The notes under the pieces were generated by a model, which did no database searches, was not told the origin of the DNA, and saw only the letters and a list, made by a program, of their open reading frames with translations. This document shows, one piece after another, positions 8,468-17,123 of a DNA stretch of 64,000 nucleotides. The translations under genes were made by a program, and so were the position numbers. Source of the DNA: Verrucomicrobiota bacterium (lineage in GTDB: Bacteria; Verrucomicrobiota; Verrucomicrobiia; Chthoniobacterales; Chthoniobacteraceae). Each line of letters opens with the position of its first letter. Positions within the stretch are counted from its first letter, which is position 1. The stretch covers positions 1 to 64,000 of the forward strand of contig VFJQ01000092.1 in assembly GCA_009885995.1 (NCBI GenBank), in the 5' to 3' direction.

Positions 8468-11400
8468 CCCACCCGACCGTCGAAATCCTCGAAGCGCGCA
8501 TCGCCCCGGCGAACCTGTTCGATGGGCACACGCTGCTTTTCACTGACGCCGACGGCGACGAGGTGAAAGTCGTGTTCAGCAAGGATGTCTTCACCGGCAC
8601 TGATGAAGCGCAGCTCGCGAAGGCGAACGCGGTGTTCACTTTCGATGCGGGCGACGTGGCGCACGACGTGACGACGGCGCAGCAGCTCCAGCTCATCGAT
8701 TTGACGGAGCTCGGCGCCATCGCGAAGGGCGTGGGGATCACCATCACGGCGACGATGAAGCCCGGCGGCGACGGCTTCGTCGATGTGGGCGCGATCGATG
8801 CGACGGACGTGTCCGCGGGGAAGATCGTGATCGACGGCGACCTTGGCCAGATCGACGCGGGCGGCTCCGGGCTGAAGATCGGGCTCGCCGGGCTGACGGT
8901 GAAATCGCTCGGCCAGCGCGGCACAGCCACGCAGGCGGTGGGCGGCAACCTCGTCAGCGGGATCGTTGGCGAACTGACTTCGCTCGTCGTGCTCGACGAT
9001 GTGAAGGAGGCGCGCCTGACCGTGGCGGATGGACGCAGCATCTTTGGCGAGGTCACCACGTTCGCGAAGATCGGCAGCGTGAAGATCGGCGGCTCGCTCA
9101 TCGGTCGCGCCGCAGTCGAGACGGCGAGCAACAGCACGGGCTTCATCGAGTGCCAGCGCGACATCGGAGCCGTCGTGATCGGCACGGACGCGGCGGACGG
9201 GGTCGTCGGCGGAGGCGGCACGAATTCCGGGCGGATCAGCGCGGGCGGGAAGATCGCGAGCGTGAAGATCTCCGGCGACATCACGGGCAGCGCGGGCTTG
9301 AGCAGCGGCACGGTTTTCAGCATCGGCGGCACCGGCCCCGTGACGATCGGCGGCAGTCTGGCCGGTGGATTGGGCGACAGCAGCGGCGTGGTGCAGAGCA
9401 ACAAGACCATCGGCGCGGTGAAGATCGGGACCGCGGCCGTGGACGGCATCTTCGGCGGTGGCGGGAGCTTCTCCGGGCGCATCAGCGCAAATGGAAAACT
9501 CGCGAGCGTCGTCGTGTCCGGCAACATCACGGGCGGCGTGGGCGCGACGAGCGGCTCGATCCTCGGCAAGGGCGGCATCGGTTCCGTGAGCATCGGCGGG
9601 AGTCTCATCGGCGCGGCGGCGGCGGACACGGGCCGCATCGACTCCGATGGCGACATAGGCTCAGTCGCCATCGGCACGGATCTCGAGGCCGGAGCGGTGG
9701 GCAGTATCGTCGGCGGAGGCGGCGCGAATTCCGGTCGCATCAGCGCGGGCGGCAAGCTGGCGAGCGTCGTCGTTCTCGTCGATCTCGCGGGCAGCGGCGG
9801 GACGAAGAGCGGCTCGATCTTCGGCAAGAACGGGATCGGCGCCGCGACCGTGGGCGGCAGCGTCCTCGGCGGCGCGGGCGAGAACAGCGGCCTCATCGAA
9901 TCCGATCGGGACATCGGTGCCGTGCGCGTGGGGTCCGACGCGGCGGACGGGATCACCGGCGCGGCTGGGCGCAATTCCGGGCGGATCAGCGCGGGTGGGA
10001 AGCTCGCGAGTGTGAACATTTCCGGCGACGTGAAGGGCGCGCTCGGCGTGAACAGCGGTTCCATCTTCAGCAGCGGCAGTGTGGGCACGCTGAGCATCGG
10101 CGGCGACCTCGTCGGCGGGGCGGGCGAGTTCTCGGCGCGCGTGCTCACGTTTTCCAACGTCGCGAACATAACGATCGGCGACGACATCATCGCCGGCACC
10201 GGCGCCGGCAGCGCGACGGTGTATTCGCTCGGCACGATCAAGAAGACGCTCGTGAAGGGCGACATCGACGGCACCACCGCGACCTCCGGTGCAAACTCCG
10301 CGGGCATCTTCGCGACGAACCTCACGCTGGTGACGGTGAATGGCAGCGTGCTCGGCGGCGCGGGCGTGGGCTCCGGTTTCATCCAGGCCGGCCGCACGCT
10401 CGGCGCTGCACCGGTCCTCACCACCCCGGCCACCGGCGTGACCGTCGGCATGAACGTGGCCGGCGGTGCGGGCGATGGTTCGGGCGCGATCGTCGCGGGC
10501 GGCATGGCGCATCTCGTCGTGGTGAAGGGCAACCTCACCGGTGGCGCGGGGCGGCAGAGCGGCGTGGTCTTCACCGGAGCCGATGTGCTGCTCACGGGCG
10601 ATCTGCGCAGCGCGATTGTCGGCGGCAAGATCGAGGGCGGCACGGGCGACAATTCCGGCGCGATCATCGCTGGCGGTGCGCTCGGCAGCGTGACGATCGG
10701 TGGCACGGCGACGGCGGCGATGGATGTGCTCAAGGGCGGCGACGGCGATTTCAGCGGCGCGGTGACTTCGCGCGGGAAGATCGGCGTCGTGAAGATCACC
10801 GGCAACGTGCTCGGTGGGGCGGGGGACCGGAGCGGCGCGGTGCTCGCGTCCGAGCGGACGACGGCGAGCGGCGAGTTTGCGGGCGACATTGGGCGGCTCA
10901 CGATCACCGGCCACCTCACGGGCGGCGCGGGTGCGAAGTCCGGCTTCATCCACGCGGACGGCGCGATCGGGAAACTGACGACCGGCGCGTGGGAAGGCGG
11001 CACCGGCGCCGATAGCGGCGGACTGCGCAGCGGCGATGGTTTCATCGGCACGGGCAATGTCGCATCGATCAAGATCCTCGGCACGCTCGCGCAGGCCGCG
11101 ACGACACCGGGCGCAGGCTCGGCGAGTTTCGTGATCGGCGGAAGGCTGGCCGCGTTCACGGTCAGCGGCGCGACGAGCGACGCGGCGATCCGCGTGGGCG
11201 AAGACGCGGGGAGCCTGAGCTTCGGCGGCAACGTGACGGACACGACGGTGACGGCGCGCGGCATGGCGGTTCCGCTCGCGAAGTCGGACGTGGCGATCGG
11301 CAAGCTCAGCGTGACGGGCAACGTGAGCGGCTCGTCTTTCCTCGCGGGCTACAGCACAGCCGGTGCAGCGGTGAATCCGAACGCGCAGATCGGCGCCGTG

Positions 11401-11703
11401 AACGTGACGGGGAACTGGACTGCGTCCGATCTCCTCGCCGGTGTGGCCGAGGGCACGGACGCGGGCTTCGGCAACGAATTCGACGTGAAGGCGCCGGGCG
11501 TGGATTTCCCGATGATCGTCTCGAAGATCGCGAGCGTGGTGATCGGCGGCAGCGTCGCGGGTGCGGCTGGCGAGCACTTCGGCTTCGTCGCGCAGGTCGT
11601 GGGCAAGATGAAAGTCGGCGCGACGACGTTTGCGCTCAGCGCGACTGCCGGCCAGGTGTTCGACGTGGTGCCCGGCGTCTCGATCCGCGAAGTGGCGCTG
11701 TAA
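8464..11703 (+). CDS. Large beta-strand repeat protein with N-terminal LEARIAPA motif
   Basis: A 1079-residue Gly/Ser/Thr-rich protein predicted to form a long parallel beta-helix. Residues 1-17 read MTHPTVEILEARIAPAN; there is no hydrophobic signal peptide, and the LEARIAPA block recalls the LEPR-XLL sorting-type motif of PVC giant proteins. From about residue 250 a unit containing NSGRISAGGKIASV recurs at 82, 86 and 82 residues (Ser codons at 9226, 9472, 9730 and 9976). Related but looser units continue to about residue 880. No enzyme domain or transmembrane anchor is visible. It is translationally coupled to the upstream cyclophilin fusion, so the two are probably made in step. The likely role is surface or extracellular structure. 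Confidence 0.8.
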   Translation: MTHPTVEILEARIAPANLFDGHTLLFTDADGDEVKVVFSKDVFTGTDEAQLAKANAVFTFDAGDVAHDVTTAQQLQLIDLTELGAIAKGVGITITATMKPGGDGFVDVGAIDATDVSAGKIVIDGDLGQIDAGGSGLKIGLAGLTVKSLGQRGTATQAVGGNLVSGIVGELTSLVVLDDVKEARLTVADGRSIFGEVTTFAKIGSVKIGGSLIGRAAVETASNSTGFIECQRDIGAVVIGTDAADGVVGGGGTNSGRISAGGKIASVKISGDITGSAGLSSGTVFSIGGTGPVTIGGSLAGGLGDSSGVVQSNKTIGAVKIGTAAVDGIFGGGGSFSGRISANGKLASVVVSGNITGGVGATSGSILGKGGIGSVSIGGSLIGAAAADTGRIDSDGDIGSVAIGTDLEAGAVGSIVGGGGANSGRISAGGKLASVVVLVDLAGSGGTKSGSIFGKNGIGAATVGGSVLGGAGENSGLIESDRDIGAVRVGSDAADGITGAAGRNSGRISAGGKLASVNISGDVKGALGVNSGSIFSSGSVGTLSIGGDLVGGAGEFSARVLTFSNVANITIGDDIIAGTGAGSATVYSLGTIKKTLVKGDIDGTTATSGANSAGIFATNLTLVTVNGSVLGGAGVGSGFIQAGRTLGAAPVLTTPATGVTVGMNVAGGAGDGSGAIVAGGMAHLVVVKGNLTGGAGRQSGVVFTGADVLLTGDLRSAIVGGKIEGGTGDNSGAIIAGGALGSVTIGGTATAAMDVLKGGDGDFSGAVTSRGKIGVVKITGNVLGGAGDRSGAVLASERTTASGEFAGDIGRLTITGHLTGGAGAKSGFIHADGAIGKLTTGAWEGGTGADSGGLRSGDGFIGTGNVASIKILGTLAQAATTPGAGSASFVIGGRLAAFTVSGATSDAAIRVGEDAGSLSFGGNVTDTTVTARGMAVPLAKSDVAIGKLSVTGNVSGSSFLAGYSTAGAAVNPNAQIGAVNVTGNWTASDLLAGVAEGTDAGFGNEFDVKAPGVDFPMIVSKIASVVIGGSVAGAAGEHFGFVAQVVGKMKVGATTFALSATAGQVFDVVPGVSIREVAL

Positions 11704-11713
11704 GCTGCGCCTG

Positions 11714-14005
11714 CTACGGCGCGACCTTCGACGCAGTAAAATCGACGTTGATCCCGCTGGGCCAGCCGTTGGGATAATCCGTCGTCCTCGCATTTGCGGG
11801 ACGGAACCACAGCATCCCCGCGCAGTCCGCGTCGCTCTGCCCCGCGAGATTGCGGAAAGCGATTGGCCCGCAGATCGCCCCGGCGCCGCGATAGAGCTTC
11901 GCGAAAAACGGCAGCGTGTTGTCCGCCGTGAGCGAGCCGCTCGCGAGAAAGGGTGCGCCGTCGGCGAGTCTGCCCGCGAGTTTCACCTTGCCGCTCGGCG
12001 TGACCTTCATCTGAACAGTGCCGTCGGTTTGCGGAAAATCGCTCGCGGGCAGGCCCTGCGCGGCGGGCGTGAGCGCGTGGAAGACGCTCGTGTAGGAGCC
12101 GAGCAGCGACGGCGGCACGTTTTGCAGCGGAGCGATGGGATTGAGCTTCGCTGTGTAGAGCATCTGGCCGCCGCTCGCCGCGGCCACGTCGGCGCCGCTC
12201 TCGCGGAGCGTGCCGGTGACTTGCCGTGAAAATGGCGCGTCCACGTCGAGGTTCAGCGCGAGCAGGAGCGGCGGCAGATTCTTGCGCGTGATGCTGAGTT
12301 GCGTCGCGCCGGTCTTGCCGAAACGCGCGTCGCCGGAATTGCCGATCGAGCCCGTGAGCACGACGGGCTGCGCGCGGCCGCCGAGCGTGAGCTTGCCGGT
12401 GAAGCGGCCCTTCGTAGTGACCTTCAGCCCGAAGACGCCGGTGTGCTGGAGCGGCGTCGCGGATATCGCGTCCGGCGTGAGCAGGCCGGTGTAGCTGCCG
12501 GCGACATCGGGGCGCACGACGGTGTAGTTGAAGACGAGCGTGCGCGGCTTCGATGGGTTGCCGCCGTTGTCCACGGACTTGATGACGACGACGTTCACGC
12601 CGTTCTCGGGGAGCACGTCGAGCTGCCACGTGAACGGTTTTCCCGGCAGCAGCGGGGCCGTGAGTGCGGCGGGGAGGAAGGGGCCGCCGTTGATCGAGAC
12701 GATGACGGAGAGCAACTCGACGTCGTCCTTCGCCGTGCCGCGCAACGTGATGGGCGCGCCGATCGGGCCGGTCGTCATGCTGCCGGGCGCGAGCTGTGCG
12801 GTGGCGGCGGGAAGGACCGGAGCGATCTCCGGCTCGGCGACGAGTTGCACCGTGTGGGTTGCAGTGTGCACCTTGAAGATCGTGCCGCGATCGTCGCGCC
12901 CGCCTTGCGCAGCCACGCCCCACAGCTCGCCCGCCGCACCGTGGACGAGCGCGGCGAGTGGATACGCGCCTCGCACGGAGCCGCCCGTGCCGGTGAAGCT
13001 CGCGACGACGTCGTGTGCGTCGCTGGCTGTGGCGATCGTGAAAATCGTGCCGAGCCCGGAGAGTCCGCCGTCGTAGGTCGTGCCCCACAGCAGCGCGCCA
13101 TCGGCGAGCAGTGCGGCTTTCGGGTGCGCGCCGTTTGCGCCGGCGAAATTGACGACGGTTGTGAGCGCATCGGTCGCGGGAGCGAAGCGGAAGACGGTGC
13201 CGCTGCCGCTCGTGCCGCCGCTGCTGGTCGTGCCCCAGAGCTTGCCGTTGGCATCGACGATCATCGCGGCCTCGGGTGCGCTGCCGAGCGCGGCGCCGTT
13301 CGTGCCGGTGAAGACGACCTCCGTCGTGAACGCGTTTCCGTTCGCCGGATCGATCGAGAAGATCGTGCCGAGCCCGCCACTGCCGCCGGCGCTCGTCGTG
13401 CCCCACCACAGCCCGGCGCCGTCGCGGACGAGCGCGGCCTTCGGCTGGCTGCCGATCACCGCGCCGCTCGTGCCGGTGAATTCGACAACGGTCGTGAGCG
13501 CGCCGGTTGCGGCATTGATCGTGAAGACCGTGCCGAAGTCGCCCGCGCCGCCGGCGCGCGTGGTGCCCCACAAAATGCCCGCTCCGTCACTCACGAGCGC
13601 CGCGTCGGGAAAGCTGCCGTTCGCGCCGGTGAACGCAGCGACGGTGGCGAACGTCCCGGTCGCGGACACGAACTTGAAAACCGTCCCGAGCGCGGACGCG
13701 CCGCCTTGCGTCGTCGTGCCCCAGAGCGTGCCGGTGCCGTCATCGATCAAGCCGCCGCGCGGATACGCGCCGGGCTTGCTGCCGATGTCGCCGGTGAGAT
13801 TTGCGAGGACGCTGACTTCGCTCTCGGGCGTGACGCGGAAGAGCGCGCCGTAGCCTGCCGTGCCACCGTTCGCGTTCGTGCCGAGGAAGCTGCCGTCGGC
13901 GACGCGTAGCAGGTTACCTTGTGGAGATTCCACACCCGCGGTTTGGGCGAAGGCCGCGCCCGCGAGCGCGAGTGCGCAGAGAATGGTGGGACGGATGATC
14001 TTCAT
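11714..14005 (-). CDS. GloVer (TIGR03803) repeat propeller-like secreted protein
   Basis: A 763-residue protein. The ATG at 14005 gives a signal peptide (MKIIRPTILCALALAGAAFAQ). Residues of about 40-390 carry seven or so tandem units of the form G-x-L-W-G-T-T-x-x-G-G-x-x-x-x-G-T-(V/I)-F, the Gloeobacter/Verrucomicrobia repeat, probably folding as a beta-propeller. An Ig-like stretch follows (DDVELLSVIVSINGGPFLPA). The last 280 residues form a beta-rich domain (YTGLLTPDAI, GRFTGKLTLGGR, FPQTDGTVQMKVTPSGKVKL) that I recognise only as a Verrucomicrobia surface-protein tail. It converges on the preceding giant with a 10-base gap. No catalytic motif is seen. Confidence 0.85.
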   Translation of the reverse strand: MKIIRPTILCALALAGAAFAQTAGVESPQGNLLRVADGSFLGTNANGGTAGYGALFRVTPESEVSVLANLTGDIGSKPGAYPRGGLIDDGTGTLWGTTTQGGASALGTVFKFVSATGTFATVAAFTGANGSFPDAALVSDGAGILWGTTRAGGAGDFGTVFTINAATGALTTVVEFTGTSGAVIGSQPKAALVRDGAGLWWGTTSAGGSGGLGTIFSIDPANGNAFTTEVVFTGTNGAALGSAPEAAMIVDANGKLWGTTSSGGTSGSGTVFRFAPATDALTTVVNFAGANGAHPKAALLADGALLWGTTYDGGLSGLGTIFTIATASDAHDVVASFTGTGGSVRGAYPLAALVHGAAGELWGVAAQGGRDDRGTIFKVHTATHTVQLVAEPEIAPVLPAATAQLAPGSMTTGPIGAPITLRGTAKDDVELLSVIVSINGGPFLPAALTAPLLPGKPFTWQLDVLPENGVNVVVIKSVDNGGNPSKPRTLVFNYTVVRPDVAGSYTGLLTPDAISATPLQHTGVFGLKVTTKGRFTGKLTLGGRAQPVVLTGSIGNSGDARFGKTGATQLSITRKNLPPLLLALNLDVDAPFSRQVTGTLRESGADVAAASGGQMLYTAKLNPIAPLQNVPPSLLGSYTSVFHALTPAAQGLPASDFPQTDGTVQMKVTPSGKVKLAGRLADGAPFLASGSLTADNTLPFFAKLYRGAGAICGPIAFRNLAGQSDADCAGMLWFRPANARTTDYPNGWPSGINVDFTASKVAP

Positions 14006-14099
14006 GGCGCATGGCGCTTTCCAAAAGCGTGCGGGCACTAAGCTGCCACGCGTCCGCAGCCGCAAGCCCCCGTTTCGTCCGGCGGTATCTTGATTTGAA

Positions 14100-14155
14100 C
14101 CACCAAGACACCAAGGCCAGCATCAGCATCTCTTCGTGCCTTGGTGTCTTGGTGG
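14100..14155. repeat. Inverted repeat, 18-bp perfect arms
   Basis: Bases 14100-14117 (CCACCAAGACACCAAGGC) are exactly complementary to 14138-14155, with a 20-base loop. It sits between the start of the GloVer gene and the end of the transporter gene, both on the minus strand. It could act as a transcription terminator for the transporter without a T-run, or be one copy of a dispersed palindromic repeat. Confidence 0.8.
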
Positions 14156-14179
14156 TGAAATTCCGAAGCGATGCATCGC

Positions 14180-15127
14180 TCAGCCGCCCATCCACCACAG
14201 CCCCACGCGCAACCACAGCGGGATGGTGAAGAGGCTCAGCGCGGTGGTGACGGTGACGATCCATGCGGCGAGATCGGTGTCGCCATCGTAGTATTTCACG
14301 AGCACGACAGGCACCATCGCGCTCGGCATCGCAGCCTGCACGACCATGACGTGGCGCAGCTCCGGCGTGGCCGGAAGGAGCGAGGCGACGAGGATGATCA
14401 GCGCGGGGATGAGGCCCATGCGCAGCAGATTGGCGACGATGATCGGGCGAAGATGGCGGCCCGGCTCGACCCGGCGCATCACGTCGGCGAGCGTGGCGCC
14501 AGTGAGGATGATCTGGCTCGGGATCGAGCAGGCGCCGAGCGCGTTCATCGCGGTGCGTCCGAACTTCGGCAGCCACGCGTCGCCGATGAAATAGTTGATC
14601 GCCGTCGCGACGATGATCGCGATGACGGGAGCGGTGAACATCTCGCGCCAATTCGTGCCCGTGCGATGACCGGAGAGCAGCCAGATGCCCGCGCTCCACA
14701 GCGCCAGTTCCACGCCGAGCGCGAAGGTGAACTGCACGCCGAGCGTGCCGCGGCCGAAGAGCACGCCGATGAGCGGGATGGCGATGAAGCCGTAGTTTTG
14801 CAGCCCGGTGGCGAAGGCGAAGGTGCCCGCCGGATGCGGCTTCGGGAGCCGCAGCGCGCGCGCTCCGAGCAGCGCGACGCCAAAGCCGAGCAGCGTGGTG
14901 CCCGCGCCCGCCGCAGCGGGGAGCAGCACATTCCGAAACTGCTGAAGCGCGGGATTGCCGAGGATCGTGTCGGCGATGAGCGCGGGGTAAAAGACGTTCA
15001 CGCCGAGGCGCAGGATGCTCGCGTCCGCTTCCGGGGTGAGCCCGCCGGTGCGGCGCATCGTCCAGCCGATGACGAGCATGATGAAGACCGGCGCGACGGC
15101 GCCGAGGAGTTCGGTGTAGGCGGACAC
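14180..15127 (-). CDS. AEC (auxin efflux carrier) family transporter
   Basis: A 315-residue membrane protein with about ten hydrophobic segments and the two-fold layout of the AEC/BART families. The frame is open far upstream but only becomes protein-like at the GTG at 15127 (V-S-A-Y-T-E-L-L-G-A-V-A-P). Characteristic pieces are LRLGVNVFYPALIADTILG near the first repeat, and GACSIPSQIILTGATLAD plus QAAMPSAMVPVVLVKYY in the second repeat. Relatives export small organic acids or related compounds; the substrate here is not predictable. Its start is only a few bases past the stop of the upstream minus-strand gene, so the two are likely co-transcribed. Confidence 0.85.
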   Translation of the reverse strand: MSAYTELLGAVAPVFIMLVIGWTMRRTGGLTPEADASILRLGVNVFYPALIADTILGNPALQQFRNVLLPAAAGAGTTLLGFGVALLGARALRLPKPHPAGTFAFATGLQNYGFIAIPLIGVLFGRGTLGVQFTFALGVELALWSAGIWLLSGHRTGTNWREMFTAPVIAIIVATAINYFIGDAWLPKFGRTAMNALGACSIPSQIILTGATLADVMRRVEPGRHLRPIIVANLLRMGLIPALIILVASLLPATPELRHVMVVQAAMPSAMVPVVLVKYYDGDTDLAAWIVTVTTALSLFTIPLWLRVGLWWMGG

Positions 15128-15131
15128 CGCG

Positions 15132-15647
15132 CTAGTCCGCTTTCCTTTGCGGCGAGCTTTGCGGCGCGCTCTGCGGCGAGGGCTGCATGGTCGGATACAG
15201 CTTGCGCAGCATTTCCACCTCACCGTTCGAGAGGCCGCGCGGGATGTAGATGAGCCCATCGAGGATCGGTTTGTCGACCGGCAGGTCGAGCAGTTGGTGC
15301 GTGCCGCCCTTGGTGGAAATGAAGCCGACGACCGACGCGCCGCGCCGCTCCGTGCTGACCGTGCGGAGCGCGAGCGCGCCGCTTTGATCCAGCTTGAAGA
15401 CGCACCCGAGCGAGCTGTCGGCATTCACGACCGGCTGGATCGCGACGAGATTCCGCTCCGATGCGAATGGGACGCTCTCGATGTGGCCCTCACGCGGAGG
15501 GTTCACGAACTTGGCGGGGAGCGTGAACGACCCGCCGGCGGGGCCCGTGGCTTCCACGTGGAAGCGGACGCCGAGCTTTGGTTTTTGTGCGAAGCCGCAG
15601 AGCGCCACGACACAGCAGGCGAGGAGAAGAGTGCGAGGAAGAGACAT
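15132..15647 (-). CDS. Secreted protein of unknown function
   Basis: A 171-residue protein. The ATG at 15647 gives a signal peptide (MSLPRTLLLACCVVALCGFA). The mature part is a beta-rich domain (GVRFHVEATGPAGGSFTLPA, FVNPPREGHIESVPFASERN, GGTHQLLDLPVDKPILDGLI) with a Gln/Ser/Pro-rich tail. I do not recognise the family. It ends five bases before the AEC transporter GTG, so it is probably in the same transcript. It diverges from the lipoprotein gene at 15715. Confidence 0.75.
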   Translation of the reverse strand: MSLPRTLLLACCVVALCGFAQKPKLGVRFHVEATGPAGGSFTLPAKFVNPPREGHIESVPFASERNLVAIQPVVNADSSLGCVFKLDQSGALALRTVSTERRGASVVGFISTKGGTHQLLDLPVDKPILDGLIYIPRGLSNGEVEMLRKLYPTMQPSPQSAPQSSPQRKAD

Positions 15648-15714
15648 CGGCGCGCAGTGTCGGGAGCGAAATGGGATTTGCAACCCCGCCGCCGCAGCCG
15701 CTAAAGCCACGCGG

Positions 15715-16263
15715 ATGTTCCGCCGCATTCTTCCGCTCTGCTTTGCCTCGCTGCTCGCGTCGTGCTCCTCCGAGCCGAAGCCCGCTTCCAATGAACCGGG
15801 CTTGCTCGGACGGATGTGGGATTCCACGCAGCGGCTCAACCCGCTCCACCGCGAACTCAAGCCGCGCGAGATGAAGCAGGCGCAGCCGCCGAATCTGCGC
15901 GCGATCGCACCGAGTCTCAGCGTCGAGCCACCGGCGCCGAAGCTCGCCGAGGTCCGGTTGGTGCAGGTGCGCTTGCAATTGCTCAACCGCGGCAAGCGCA
16001 TGGTGCGTCTCGACTTCCCGACCAGCCAGCGCATCGACGTGGTGGTGAAGGATGCGACCGGGAAAATCGTGGAGCAGTGGAGCGAGTATCACCGCTTCGA
16101 CAAGGAACCGGGCATGGTGGCGATCAACCCCGGCGAGCGGCTCGAATACCGCGCGAGCGTCGCCACGCGCGAGATGAAGCCGGAGCAGACCTTCACCGTC
16201 GAGGCGTGGCTGCCCGCCTACGATTCGCTGCGCGCGAGTGCGCCGGTGACGCCGGTGAAGTGA
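15715..16263 (+). CDS. Lipoprotein with BsuPI-like (intracellular proteinase inhibitor) domain
   Basis: A 182-residue protein starting at ATG 15715, which gives a lipoprotein signal with lipobox L-L-A-S-C. After a Pro-rich linker, residues of about 85-180 resemble the BsuPI family: LVQVRLQLLNRGKRMVRLDF, SQRIDVVVKDATGKIVEQWS, and GERLEYRASVATREMKPEQT followed by FTVEAWL. BsuPI domains are small beta-sandwiches, some of which inhibit proteases; whether this one does is unknown. The stop overlaps the next start (GTGA at 16260), coupling it to an esterase-like gene. Confidence 0.75.
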   Translation: MFRRILPLCFASLLASCSSEPKPASNEPGLLGRMWDSTQRLNPLHRELKPREMKQAQPPNLRAIAPSLSVEPPAPKLAEVRLVQVRLQLLNRGKRMVRLDFPTSQRIDVVVKDATGKIVEQWSEYHRFDKEPGMVAINPGERLEYRASVATREMKPEQTFTVEAWLPAYDSLRASAPVTPVK

Positions 16264-17123
16264 AGCGCCTGCTTCCACTCGTCCTGCTCGCCGCGCTCGC
16301 GCGAGCGGATGAATTGCCCGACATCCGCTCCGTCGCCGCCGATCTCGTCGTGCCGCCGATGACCACGGATGCGCCCGCTGCGGGCAGTCGGGTGCGGCAG
16401 GTGGCGGCGGGCTGGGAGAAGACCGCGGTGTATCACGCGCTCTACCTGCCGGTGGATTGGCGCGCGGATGGGAAGTGGCCGGTCATCGTCGAATGGCCGG
16501 GCAATGGCGGTTACCGCAACGCCTTCGGCGACGAATGCAGTGGCCGGCCGGAAGGCTGCAATCTCGGCTACGGCGTGACTGCGGGCGCCGGCGCGATCTG
16601 GGTGAGCGCGCCTTTCGTCGATGCGGCGGGGAAGGGGATCGCGGAGAAGTGGTGGGGCGATCCGCCCGGCTACGACCCCGAGCCGACGCTCGCTTACGTC
16701 CGTGCCACGGTGCGTGAAGTGTGCGCGCGATTCGGCGGCGACGCGTCGCGCGTGGTGCTCGCCGGGTTCTCGCGCGGGTCGCTCGCGGTGAACCGGCTCG
16801 GCCTTCACGACGACGATACGGCGAAGCTCTGGCGCGCCTTCCTCTGCTACAGCCACTACGACGGCGTGCGCCCGTGGCCTTATCCCAGCTCCGATCGCGA
16901 CTCCGCTACGGCCCGGCGCGAGCGGCTGGGGGGAAGGCCGCAATTCATCTGCGGCGAAGGCGCGAATGCGGACGAGACGCGCGCCTATCTCGGCGGCGGC
17001 CGCGCGTTCACGTTCGCCGGCACCGGCTTCCGCAATCACAACGACGCATGGATCCTCCGCCCGAACCCCGCGCGTGAGCGACTGCGCGAGTGGTTTCGCA
17101 CCGTCACGGCACCTGGATCGTGA
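16260..17123 (+). CDS. Secreted alpha/beta hydrolase (esterase/depolymerase-like)
   Basis: A 287-residue protein. The GTG at 16260 overlaps the upstream stop and gives a signal peptide (VKRLLPLVLLAALARADELP). The alpha/beta-hydrolase nucleophile elbow is GFSRGS (Ser about residue 171), preceded by WPVIVEWPGNGGYRN, which forms the oxyanion region. The C-terminal GTGFRNHNDAWILR carries the likely catalytic His. It fits secreted esterases related to PHB-depolymerase or feruloyl-esterase-like families; the substrate is unknown. The last 20 bases overlap the end of the convergent FG-GAP gene. Confidence 0.75.
   Translation: MKRLLPLVLLAALARADELPDIRSVAADLVVPPMTTDAPAAGSRVRQVAAGWEKTAVYHALYLPVDWRADGKWPVIVEWPGNGGYRNAFGDECSGRPEGCNLGYGVTAGAGAIWVSAPFVDAAGKGIAEKWWGDPPGYDPEPTLAYVRATVREVCARFGGDASRVVLAGFSRGSLAVNRLGLHDDDTAKLWRAFLCYSHYDGVRPWPYPSSDRDSATARRERLGGRPQFICGEGANADETRAYLGGGRAFTFAGTGFRNHNDAWILRPNPARERLREWFRTVTAPGS

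Noticed and set aside
8412-11321. A 969-codon minus-strand Pro/Ser/Ala-rich frame that looks like a surface protein
   Set aside because: Composition follows from the GGC/GCG-rich repeats read backwards; the coupled plus-strand gene with 82-86-residue repeats is the real one.
8464-11703. Repetitive DNA considered as a CRISPR array
   Set aside because: The repeats are coding, degenerate, about 246-258 bases long and without unique spacers; no cas genes are present. No CRISPR array was seen in the window.
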